Positions 11,548 to 22,149 of a stretch of DNA of 64,000 nucleotides are shown piece by piece; the first letter of the stretch is position 1; each line of letters begins with the position of its first letter. Both the position numbers and the translations under genes were made by a program. This DNA is from Tretioscincus oriximinensis (lineage: Eukaryota > Chordata > Lepidosauria > Squamata > Gymnophthalmidae). The notes beneath the pieces are model-generated. The model was not told where the DNA came from, made no database searches, and saw only the letters and a program-made list of their open reading frames with translations. The stretch covers positions 464,086 to 528,085 of the forward strand of contig JAJVDF010000134.1 in NCBI GenBank assembly GCA_022410635.1. The letters are read 5' to 3'.

Positions 11548-12470
11548 GCTTACCGGACTGCTTGGGCCGGCGCCAGGAGTTGCAGCCGGTGGCGAGGGGA
11601 GCCCGTCTAGGACTCGCGCCTCCATCTCGTCGTCCAGGAGTGGGCGACGGGATGTGACGCGCTGGCCTGCGACGGGGGGGGGGGGCGAGTGGGTATAAAA
11701 CCCAGCTCGCCCCTCCCATCTCTCTCATTTGCCGGCGCGGCGCGAATCCCACCCTTCCCTCCCTTTTTGTAATGGCAGGAGGTTTCGGTGGCGGTGGGCG
11801 CACCTTGCCAGGGGAAAGAGGAGTCATAAAAGCAGCATACAGGTAACCATTTGACTACCTCAGAGTTTAGGGGCCCTTCTTAAAAGGGTTCTGAGCTTGT
11901 GTACCTACCCTTGGGTAGCGGTGGGGCCGAAGCAAGCTTGGAGTCTTTGAGGTGGGCTGTACACGGGAATGATCCATGAGAGCCCATATAGCATCAAAGA
12001 TCCCTTTGGTTAGTACCCAACAAGGTCAGGGTCGCTGGGATTTAAGGTAAGGCTCGGGACATAGGGAAAGGGGGCTGGGCCACCGGGGAGTCGCCAGTCC
12101 AGGAATCACGCCACGGGGCGTGATTCCAGGCGGTATTCAAGTCCCGAGCTGCCCAGCTGGTCACGTGTCCCGGTGGTGGGAACCAGGCAAATGGGCTTAC
12201 CGGCGGTGGGAGCCGGGACCCAATTTGTAACTGGCCGCCCCTTTTGGGCAAGGTGCTGCGCCTGCCACGTGCCTTTTCTAGCCATGGCCGATTCCTCTCC
12301 AACTTTGGTTTATTCTATGATCTAATGTTAAATTAATTAAGCACTTTAGATTTCGGGTTATTGTAACAAGTTTGCGTTAGGGTTTGTTTTTTGCACTATT
12401 GTTAATTTGTTAATAAATATTTGTTAAACTGATGAATGCGTGGACTCCCTCTGTAGCCATCCGCTGCAAA
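11548..12470 (+). mobile_element. GC-rich LTR-like element GCL, copy 1
   Basis: A CpG-rich block of about 920 bp in otherwise AT-rich DNA. In order: gcttaccg start, GC-rich promoter-like region with TATA box (tataaaa, 11694-11700), a short ccctt/aaggg hairpin near 11873, a branched inverted-repeat region (12051-12150), ctgcgcctgccac near 12256, catggcc near 12283, AATAAA (12412-12417) and the end gccatccgctgcaaa. The same blocks occur in the same order at 46417-47428 and, more diverged, on the reverse strand at about 51800-52650. It has no convincing ORF. TATA-to-AATAAA spacing of about 710 nt gives a potential self-contained Pol II transcript. It is either a solo LTR with a long R region or a non-coding retroposon; no clear target duplication was found. 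Confidence 0.7.
12051..12150 (+). other. Predicted branched RNA/DNA structure in GCL copy 1
   Basis: Outer stem ggctcgggac (12051-12060) with gtcccgagct (12141-12150), ten pairs including one G-T. Inside are a weaker stem (gggctgg near 12072 with ccagtcc near 12094) and a perfect 11-bp hairpin: ggaatcacgcc (12102-12112), loop acgg, ggcgtgattcc (12117-12127). Copy 2 has the same outer stem and different but self-complementary inner hairpins. Confidence 0.6.
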
Positions 12471-12530
12471 CTGCTATTCAGATTGGACTGCCCAGATTCA
12501 AATAACTCTTTATAAAGCTCCAGAAATGCA

Positions 12531-13918
12531 GACAAGCATTTTTATTTATTATTTGCATATCTGAATATTCAGTTAATGAGTTGAATTTGGTTTTGAAGAT
12601 CATTTACTCCAACTCAATCCCAGTTTAATGCAAGAATCCACCAATGCAACTCCAAGAGCTGATCATTCCAATATGGGTGACTCTCCTATTTTTGAAAAGC
12701 CGAATGCTCGAGGCCACCTGAATATTATTTTGAAGAATTCAGTCAACAAAACGGTTTTCTACTCCCCTCTCCCAGTGAAATTGCTTCTTATTTCATTAAT
12801 ATTGTTTAGAGCTATTATCTGGTTTTCTAGAAGGTAATGGGATCCATTTTGATGCCATTTTGATGAAGTTTTAGACATGAGCTTTTTCTTTCTTACTTTG
12901 TACTCTGCTTCAAAAGTTACAATTTCTCTCTTCCATGAGTAAAGGTCACACCAAATATAATGCAAAAGTCTGTTTCTGAGATAATATGAATGCTTCAGTG
13001 GTCATCTCAGAAGCCATGTCCCTTACTGAAAAATAAATGGGTGGTACTTCAGGTAAAATCAGCAAGTGTTAACAGACAGAGAAAGGAATGGAAGTCTGAT
13101 ATGCATCAGTAGCTGCATATCTTTTGTAGCACGGTGTTCCTCCTTACAAATTGCTTGGATATTGGCAGGATATCAAGATTAAAAATACCCTAAACTTTGA
13201 AGGATTTAAGTATTTTAATGTAAGCACTCAGTTAAGCATGTTCAAATAATCTTGGCTTTTCATGAGATATGTCAAATGGATAATGATAGATATGACATCT
13301 CTTATTAGCTTGCTGAATGGTATACTTAGCTCAATGACATACCTTCATTAAGAATATGGAAGGCTAGCTAGACAAGTATTGGAAACAAAAGATGTAGTGC
13401 CCTATTTCTCCTCATCTATCAAAAAACTAAAAGAGGTATAGCCAGGAAAAGTCAAATAAAAGTGAATTAAACTGTCCACTTGCCTGAAAGAAAACTCTTT
13501 TGAACTCAATGTGACTTCCTGTAAATCTGAGCAGAGCTGGATTAAGTCTTTACTTTTAGAAGTTGTTTGCACAACATGTGAAAAACCTCAAAGATGACTT
13601 AAAGGAAAGGATGGAAAATAATGTACCTTCTGCCATTTTTATGATATAGTCTTGAAAATGTCATTGTAAAATTCTGAAACATTGGCAGTGTTTAAAGAGC
13701 AGGGTCATGAGCTGCAAATATATAAGTACGGATACAGATTTTTTGAACATCTTTTGCAGTATATGCTGTACATTCAGCAGCACGTTTAAGGTTTTTATTA
13801 AATGGCACCTAGAGGGCTAGAGTTTTTCCAGCCTTAATAATACCTACCAATATTCTAAAAATATTGACCTATGTATTTGACCATTTAGATAATATTTAAG
13901 CTTAACTATAAGTTATTT
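12531..13918. other. Unannotated AT-rich sequence
   Basis: No gene or repeat recognised. Confidence 0.5.
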
Positions 13919-14622
13919 TGTTGCATTTCATACCTATAAATATTATTTCTTTATTCAAGCCTCTATTAATATTCCATAGTTTGTAATACTGAGAAGTTTA
14001 TTTACAATTGCTTAAAAGATACTGTTCCAGCCTGTAATTTCAACTTTTGCAGTTTGCTTTCTACTTTGCATTCTTGTCTAACTACTTTTGCCACCTTTGT
14101 AAAACCCCACCCCAGCCCCTTTGTTTCAATAGTAACGTGGCTAATCTTTGACTTCCTTTCTGGCTGTGTATGTGCAAAGTATTAGCTGTTCAGTGGTGGA
14201 TAGTGTTCTGCCAGCCGCATGGTGAGAAGACTGCCAGCCAAGAAATGAACCATGAAGGACCCCAGAACAAACAAATGGGCTGGACTGAGGACAGGATGTT
14301 TACAGAAGCAAGAGGGAGTCTGGGAGATGTTTTGTACCAGCTGACTGCTTGTCACTCCTCCTGAAAGGGAGGTTTTAAAAGACCTGGCCACTGACAATCT
14401 TGGTTCACTTTCTCCTTTCCTTTCCTGAAGTAAGCCATGCTTCCACCTGAGGCCTTTGGTCAGTGTGGTTATTTTCACAACAGACTTCTAAACCTTCTAA
14501 ACTGCTCTCCCTATAGCAAACCCCCTGCCAGCCTGGCATCTCTTTAGCCCACAATCACAGCTGGCTCCCAAATCCCTTAAAGGAACCTGTGGTAACGTCT
14601 CCTAGTGCATAGGAATGTTACC
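13919..14622. mobile_element. Solo LTR, family L700, copy 1
   Basis: About 704 bp, collinear with 25428-26129 at high identity from tgttgcattt to aatgttac. Ends are tgttgc...gttacc, the last base having changed from the CA terminus of copy 2. A TATA-like ttttaaaa lies near 14374 on this strand, but the reverse strand has AATAAA about 70 bases from its own 3' end, so the sense strand is unclear. No primer-binding site, gag or pol follows. Flanks (tattt and ttact) do not give a clean target duplication. Confidence 0.75.
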
Positions 14623-16960
14623 TTACTTGAAGTTCATAGGCAAGAATATTATCAGGAAGCTGCTTGGGGAAATCATAAAATAAGCAATCTGAGCTTCAAG
14701 AAGAAGTTTGAAAATTCTCACCACTTTCAAAAAGCATTGGATCATCATGAGCCACAAGGGTGCTGGGGTTTGGTTGCTTGAAGGAAATCACCAGATCACT
14801 TATTGCTTATAGTGATTTTTAGCTTATCCCGCAAATACACTGGGAATGCCCAGATTCCTGATCATTGTTTTGGAAACGGAAAAATATCACCAAACTCATA
14901 TGGCCTGGGTGGATTCCAGCCCTGTAATGTGTAGATCAGTACATTAAAGTGTGCTGGAATACAGAGACCCTAGTATTTGGACACTGAAGCCAAAATTTAA
15001 TTTGGAATCCAAGAGATGTTCCAACTTATAAACAGGAATTTTATACCTTAAAGGGCATTGGAAGGACTTTCAACTATTATAGCAGCAGCTATTTTTTTTA
15101 GCTTTTGTCCAGAACTGTACTAACTGAAATCAGTTATTCCAGGTTCCTTATTGTCTCAAATAAATCTAGGCTATTTAGCCTTGAAAAGCACATTGATTAC
15201 CTTATGAAGATGCTACTCCATATATGGAGAGGTGGAAGTGAGTCAAGAAGAAAAACTTTATAATATCTTAGATAATTTTAAATAGGTTTTGTCTTTCAAT
15301 ATGGGTATTCTCATCATCATATTTCTGAGAAGGATGCACCTAACATTCGACAAAGTAGGATATGAGAAGATTGAGGGGAAAAAATCTTATGTAGAAATGG
15401 ATGAACTAAATTTTATATTGCCAGTACTGTGAAAACTTGGTAGATTATTCCATTTGTATCCTTGTCATCTTCATGCAATAAACGATAGAAACCAGTGACA
15501 GTAAATATGTGATTAAAACAATGGTTATATGCTTTGTCCTCATAGACTCAATTTTTGTAATCTTCCAATTCATAGGAAGGGCAAAAACAAAGACATTTTG
15601 AGTCCATAAAAGCTTTTTGCAACTTGGGAATCAGAATTTGGGAAATTCTCTAAGCTGCTTTCTTCTCATATTTTCTGTGTCTATTTAGCAATGCCAGAAC
15701 AGAACCTTACAGTCACATGAGCCCAGATTCCTTCTTCTGCTTGACAAAACACAATTTCTGAGAAGCAGCATTGTATCACGGCTAAAAGGGAAGATGGTTC
15801 CATTTGCTGTCTGTGTTATTCCAAGTTTACAGGACTTTTTAAATAATTTAAATGCCTTCATCAATAATAAAGTAAAACTACAAGTTGCTCTGGATAGCTA
15901 TGTAACCGTGTTGGAAATACAGAGGAAACATGCAAAATTGATTCAGAAGCTCTAACAAATAATTCACTCATGAATGCATTTGTGTTGAACCCCTTGAATT
16001 AAAATGTAGGAAAAGTGGAAACAATCTATTAAGTTTTCTTCAAGCTAAAACAAAATGAAGTACCTAAAAATATCTGTTCATGTATTCATAAGTGATTTGA
16101 TGGCTAAAAATGTGTGAGGGAAATATAGGAGAAAATCGCAAGCTTAAATTTGTAATACTTCTTACAGATATACAGCAGAGATGTGCTGAATTGTTTCAGA
16201 GAGTTTGTGGTTTGTGGTAAGCCAGGTGGTTTGCAAGATTTACATGTGAACAATGTAATCCTTGTTTGCAAAATCCTGGATGATACAAAGCTGAACAAAG
16301 GAGGTTCTAACAAATCAGCTGAACTATGTTGAACCAAGAGTAGTTCACTATGTTTTGCTCAATTTGAATGAGAGCCAAATCACTCTATTGTTTAAAGAAG
16401 AAGAAAAAACAAGTTCAAAGTCTTAATCAGAATCGAGGATATTTTGATTGAATCTGAACCACTGAATATACATTCGTACAAATCTAATATAGAGCCATGA
16501 GCAACTATCAAAATGTAGAAGTGCTATATCTGAAATGATTGCTTATGTATGTTGAATTTGAAATTAATTTGTGTAAAATGCTTTTGTTACAGTTCAGATA
16601 GCATTTTCTTATGTATAATTACACGCTATCTTCTTGTTTATATCAGAAATACTGTTTACCTGTCATAATGATCAGAAATATGTGCAAGAATAAGACATAA
16701 GGAGAACAAACACACCTGCTCAATCTTTGGACCTCCCTCCTCAAACATGTTTTTGTACATTAAATTAGTCAGAGTTGTGAAAACAGAAACTTATTAGCAT
16801 CACCTAAATAAAAAATCTATTTCTTTTTTTTCTTTTCACTAAGTCTTTTATCAAGTTTCTTTATAAAACTGGTGAAAGGGTATGAGGGTACACCACATCC
16901 ACAGAAAATAATGTGTTGTTATTGTTTCATATAAGCAGATGGAATAACTCTGTCCTAGAT
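14623..16960. other. Unannotated sequence
   Basis: No gene, RNA or clear repeat recognised in about 2.3 kb. It was searched for an ERV interior because LTRs of the same family lie on either side; none was found. Confidence 0.5.
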
Positions 16961-16961
16961 A

Positions 16962-17134
16962 AGAACATAAGAACATAAGAAGAGCCATACTAGATCAGGC
17001 CACAGCCCATCAAGTCCAGCATTCTGTGTCACACAGAGGCCCACCAGATGCACCTGGGCCGTCTGAACAGAGGAAAGCAAAATATGCCCCTGTTCATGAC
17101 TCCCTGCAAATGGTATTTCAGGAGATAATGTGAA
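16962..17134 (-). mobile_element. CR1 LINE 3' end, 5'-truncated
   Basis: Begins with the 3'-terminal octamers read in reverse (aagaacataagaacataag), followed by the CR1 3'-UTR block: cagcccatcaagtccagcat, cagatgcacctggg, gactccctgcaaatggtatt. The same block ends the longer CR1 at 59070-59925. It is non-coding here. Confidence 0.85.
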
Positions 17135-17309
17135 GAAGACAATAATCACGAGATCCAGGTACTGAAGAAGACATATTTCAGAGAAGGGAAGAGTTAAAAA
17201 GAATGGCTGTCAGTGGTGGAAAAATTGAGAAGCATATAATTGGGAAAGGTAAAGGGGGGAATGTGTTACTAGAATTATTGAGTGGATTTATACAAGCATA
17301 TCTGTACAT

Positions 17310-17830
17310 ATAATAAAATTGGTATCAAAGAGTCCAACATCCTCAGGTATAATTAATGTCAGAGTTCTGAACTTTGGCAGCCTCTAGAGAGGAAGGAAGA
17401 TCAGGAGGGAGATAGGAGGAGGAAAGGGAGATTGGAGAAAGAAGTGATAAGGGAGCAAGAAAGAGAGGAAGTGGCTGGAGGCATGGATGGGAGCAAGGAG
17501 TGGAGGGACTAGAGCCATTGTATTTCCAAAGTTCCTCTAGTCTTTATAGATAATAAAATGCTTATCAAACCTTTGGAGAAAGTACAGCTAATGACAGGGC
17601 TTGGAAATTTTGCAGCCTTCAGACAGAAAGATAAGCAGGAAAGAACGAAAGAAGGAAGGAGGGAAGGAGGATGGAGAAAAGAAAGGAAAGAAGAAAAACT
17701 GAGGGGATAATGGAAGGAGGAAGAAAGAGGAAAAGAAAAATGGTAAGAAAGCAGCACATGAAAGAGGAATGGGGCAGGACAAGGATGGAGGCATAGATGG
17801 GATCAAGGCAGAGGAGAGGCTAGAACTCAT
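17310..17830. repeat. Two-unit tandem duplication with purine-rich core
   Basis: Unit A (about 17310-17540) and unit B (about 17548-17830) share the order: ataataaaat...tatcaaa, then (t)tgcagcct...aga, a long GA-rich tract, then ggaggcat(g/a)gatggga(g/t)caagg and ggctagaac/ggactagagcc. The core tracts differ in length. The proline/serine/leucine-rich reverse-strand ORFs here are products of the purine tract. Confidence 0.6.
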
Positions 17831-18849
17831 TTTATTATCATAACACTTGAGTAAAGCTAGAAGCTAGGGAAGGATTTTCTGGTCCAAATGTTAAGATGCA
17901 TGTGGAGCCTCAACATATTCTTGAGGAGTAGTTACAGACAGATTATAATGTACATTCAAACAGTTTTCACAGTGATGTGCATTATGATCAAGTCTGCTGT
18001 AGTAGATGCAAGGCAAGGATAGGTAAGTAGCCATGGCCTTACAAGTAGTGTCAGCCAATTAGGATCACAAGTCATTTTCAATTTGACACACTTTTTTATT
18101 TTTATACCTACTGTATGTGAAAATTTAAGTTCTTAAGCTATTAAAATACATGTATGATCTTCTTTAGATAATTTAATATTCTTTTTCTTCATATTTTATT
18201 TTTCAGTGGTAGAATATCCATCCATTCCAGAGAAAATCATAGAATTAATACTATAAAATAATAAGGCAATTTATGTGCACACACACACACAAAATCAAAG
18301 TAACTAAGCATTAAAAAAAACCTTCTTTAAATCACAATACAAATTTCATTTTGCTCATTTTGAAGAACAGAATTCAGCAAGCACATAATCACCTTGTTCA
18401 AAGGCTTTGTTTGCACAGGCTCAGTGATGTGTTTTAGATGTTTTGCCATAGATCCCTAAAACAAATTACTAAGCCTATGCAACTAGGGTCCAAGTATCTG
18501 AAATTCCCAAATAGGATCGTTATCAGTTTATATAGCACAAAATTTACGTTACTTCAGTTTTTCTTTATAGAATAAACTTTTCCAAGACTCTACATTGCAA
18601 CTGAATGGCAACGCAAGACACATGGAGCTTTAAGGTGACATTAGTGTGACATACATGCTGCTTCATATTCATGGTGAGTGTATTGAAAAAAGGGATATCA
18701 AACTCACATCACTGGGAACACTTATAATCTCAAAATGTACTAGGCTTTAATCTGTTCCAAAAAGGGATTCAAGAAGTATGCTATTCATACCGAAGAGATG
18801 AACCGGATCCTGGTTCTCTCCTCCATGTCTTCTTTTAGGATACAATTAT

Positions 18850-18915
18850 GTCAGATGTGATTGTGGGCTTAGAGAGATTGCAGGTTGGATGTGGGTCTGC
18901 TATAAAGAGAGGGGA
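18850..18915. mobile_element. L700 LTR copy 3, first part (inverted)
   Basis: gatgtgattgtgggctta ... gggtctgctataaagagag matches the reverse complement of the L700 LTR near 14500-14560. It ends where the CR1 at 18916 begins, and the LTR resumes at 19257. The sequence left of 18850 is too diverged to place the LTR edge. Confidence 0.65.
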
Positions 18916-19256
18916 TGTTTGAGAGGTGATCTGATTGAAGTGTACAAAATCATGCATGGGATGGACAGGGTGAATAGAGGTAGTAGTAGCTAACAGCTTG
19001 GATAGTTTCAAGACAGGACGAGACAGGTTTATGGACACCAAGGGTATAAATGGATACTAGGATGGATGTTTGGATGTTGCCTCTAGGATGGAGCAACAGG
19101 CAGGACTCCTGAGATACCATTTGCAGGGAGTCATAAACAGGTGCATATTTTGCTTTCCTCTGTTAGGACTGCCCAGTCGCATCTGTGTGATACAGAATGC
19201 TGGATTAGATGGGCTGTGGCCTTATCCAGTGTGGCTCTTCTTATGTTCTTATGATG
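18916..19256 (+). mobile_element. CR1 LINE 3' end, inserted in an LTR, internal deletion
   Basis: Starts in the ORF2 C-terminal region (gtgatctgattgaagtgtac), jumps at about 18977 from ggtgaatagag to gtagtagtagctaacagc, then continues through the 3' UTR to cttatgttcttatg. The jump omits about 150 bases present at 59490-59635. The LTR flanks match the two halves of one L700 LTR. Confidence 0.85.
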
Positions 19257-19697
19257 GTGGCAAGCTCTTTTAAAGCCTCCCTTCCTGGTGGGGTTACAAA
19301 TGGTCAGCTGATACAAAATCTCCCAGACTTCTTTTGTCCTGATGATGAGTTCCTATCGCAAACAGGAAAAGAAGCTTCCATTAGACATGCATTCTTCAAA
19401 AGACATGAACTCTCCTCCATTTCTTTGGCATGCCCTCAAGGCTTGAAAAGCAAAGGATTAGTTACCATGGAAACAAAGTGATTGAGGCAAGGTTTTACAA
19501 AGAGATGACAAAGTGGTTAAACGGGAATGCAAAGTAGAATGCAAAATACTAGCTGACTTAAACAAACTATTTAAATTACAGGATGAAACAGTAACTTTAA
19601 GCAGGAGTAAATAAACTTCTCTATATTAAACTATGGAATATTAATATAGAGGCTTGACTTAAGAAGGAACGTTTATAGGCATGAATAAATGCTACCA
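19257..19697. mobile_element. L700 LTR copy 3, second part (inverted)
   Basis: The run from ctcttttaaagcctccctt through ggtcagctgatacaaaatct, accatggaaacaaag, gaaacagtaact, taaataaacttctc and gaatattaatatagaggctt follows the reverse complement of the LTR at 13919-14622. It ends near tgctacca at 19697. It carries the AATAAA motif (near 19610) in this orientation and is more diverged than the other two copies. Confidence 0.75.
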
Positions 19698-19699
19698 TG

Positions 19700-21540
19700 C
19701 CATTTGTGATTCATGCAGATCCTACGATGAGCTAAAGCATTTTGAGCCATAGTATACTGTAGTACGAGTACACTCGTAGTAGCAGCTCTATTGTCATTAC
19801 TTCCCAGTTCTTCAGCACTGATTAATGAAATCTCTGCTGTCAAGATCACAGGCAGTGATTCCTTTCTGTGGAAATCAAAACATTGCAATCTGGTATTGTG
19901 CTTTTTTGGACTGTTATCTAGTAACCTCCTGGTTCAATTAGACCTTGTTGTCTTGGCCTTGGACAAATTACAATTCTTCAAAGTTTTCATAGCCCCATCA
20001 AACAGATGATCATTGTGTAGTGAAGAACAGAAGATTATGTAAATCGTTTTGAATCCTCCTGAGTAAGAAAAGTTGATATAAAACCAACTCTTCTCCTTCT
20101 TAACAACAGAAGGAGAGAGGTGCTTTTTTCCCCTCCCAGTATCAAGAATGTAGTCGGACAAACGCTGACTTAAGACTACGGACACATTCAGCACAGTGCT
20201 ACTTGTGTGCTACTATCTGGAATGTGTTCGGATGGAGCAGGGTGCAAAGTTCTCCATCTCATACACGCACAAATATTTCTATAATTTATATGTGTGTAGA
20301 CATGCAAACCATCTTTTAAAAAAATAGTCAGAGCATACTTCTTGTTTCGTCTTGTACTAATATATAGCCATTTATTACAGATCTCAAATAATCAGATTTT
20401 ATCTGTCAGACAAATAAGCCGTTCATATTAGGAAATTTCTGCATTCTTGTCTGGCAAAAAATAACTATTAATAGTTTCTTCAGATTTACCATATTTGTGA
20501 ATGAAATAAGGCAAACAATGGACTAAATATTCAATCTTTAGTTGATCATATATCAAAATATTTTACAGTATGTTTTCTCTCACCATTCATTGCAAACCTT
20601 GGGATTAAAAACTGTGAAATCCTATTTTGTTAAATATTACATACTGTTAACCTCGTTCTGTGATTAAAGTCTTGTTGTCCCTAAAAAATCAGGGAACAGA
20701 TCTTACAAGTTTCTCGAATTTCTCAAAGACAGATGGAAGATTTTTTTTCTTTTTTTATGAGAAGGAAAATAAACATAGCAAATCATTAACAAAAATTCTC
20801 CAATTTAATTTATAGAAAGCTTTCATTATGTATATAAAACATACATTCTAATGATATCGTTAATTCTGGTATATTTGAACTGTGTTCATTTGAAGTGTAA
20901 AAAAAGAGTTGCAAAGTTTAATTAGGACTTCCAATGGAAAAATGGCACTTCTTTATTATTCAGCAATAGCAGGTAGCCATGGGCCAACTAGCTGGATATG
21001 CATTGTCCACTCTTAGTTGTGAAGAATGCATGAATAATGCACAGCACCATAAAAGAGAAAGCAAAGGAAATGAACATGATTTCTAAAACCTAGCAAGCAT
21101 CTTTATCCATTTATATTCCTCTTGGCCACCAAACATGTATCAAGAGAATCTTTCTTAGTCTTACATGGATTTTGCCTGGGTTTCTTAGATTAGCCTGATA
21201 TTTTTCTTCTGTGCTATTTGTTTCTTTACTATAATACTGACGGAATCCTGATGGACCTTTCTGACTTAGGATTCAGATGGAAAGAAAAAAAGATCAATGT
21301 GTGTTCCTGCTTAGATCACAAGGACCTCTGACTCAAAATCCCAGAACGCTTTTTAATTCACAAATACACCTTCGCTAGACATAGTTGGTTAGTAATCAAA
21401 ANTTTTTACTGTATCTGGGAACCAAAAACAAGACAACACTGTCAGTTACTTTTTAAAATAAGATTTTTTTTTTTTACCATTTTGAGTTTAGGACACAGAA
21501 GATACCCAGAAAGGTTAGGAAACTGAAGGGAGTTATTGCT
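19700..21540. other. Mostly unannotated; L2/SINE-like tail at about 20035-20090
   Basis: taaatcgttttgaatcctcc ... gttgatataaaac near 20040 resembles the conserved 3' tail of squamate L2-type LINEs or SINEs on the plus strand. The rest shows nothing recognisable. A single N is at 21402. Confidence 0.4.
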
Positions 21541-21599
21541 GAACTAGTAGGATGAGCCTAAGCTCACTCTCAGAAATAAGCTCGGACTCTAGCCTATCA

Positions 21600-21990
21600 T
21601 TCCCTTGTATAGCTGGGGTGACTTGCAGCGCCCTCCCCCAGCTGCTCCCACCTTCCTTGGCATCAGGGGGACAGGAGGAGGCAGTGGGGATGGATCCTGG
21701 GAGAGGGCCTGACTGGTGTCCGCCTGTGGCACACTCCAGCAGTTGCTGCCACCTCCACCTCCCCCTTGGATGACAAGGAAGGGAAGAACAGCTGGGGGAG
21801 GGTGCCTTCCTTGGCATCTGGGGAAAAGGGGTAGGTGATGGGAATTGCAGGAACACACAGTTGGGCCTTTTCCCAAGCTTGGTTCCAGCTGCCTCCCCCA
21901 GCTGCTCCTACCTTCCTCGGCATCTTGGGGGAGAGGGGGATACGGCAGGATCCAAGCCTGGGAGAGGGCCCAACTAGCATGTCCCTGCGG
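21600..21990. repeat. GC-rich imperfect repeat
   Basis: cctcccccagctgctcc followed by (c/t)accttcct(t/c)ggcatc occurs at about 21630 and 21891, with a partial copy at about 21800; ctgggagagggcc(t/c)(g/a)act occurs at 21698 and 21958. The 171-codon reverse-strand ORF (21589-22104) is proline/serine-rich and follows these repeats, so it is not evidence of a gene. Confidence 0.6.
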
Positions 21991-22149
21991 CCGGTCTCTG
22001 CTGCATCCCGCACTGCTGAAATGCGACTGGTGGGTGCTTCTGGTAACAGCCATCAGTGGCATTTCACTACTGCTGCTTCTGATGAAGGCCAAATTGCCAG
22101 GCAAGGAAGTTACAGCCCTCTTACCCAGTAATTGAACTAACCATCGCCA

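Noticed and set aside
11548..11560. Splice donors (GGTAAG on the reverse strand at 11548-11555, 46417-46424 and GTAAG at 63634) marking first exons in CpG islands
   Set aside because: Two of the sites are inside a repeat family whose TATA and AATAAA read the other way, and no downstream exon was found.
11521..12527. Imperfect direct repeat (11521-11545 and 12504-12527) as a target duplication of GCL copy 1
   Set aside because: It matches at most positions but lies about 30 bp beyond the end shared with copy 2, has indels, and is longer than usual LTR duplications; probably coincidental.
21589..22104. 171-codon reverse-strand ORF as a gene
   Set aside because: Proline/serine-rich low complexity following a GC-rich repeat, with open frames of similar quality on both strands.
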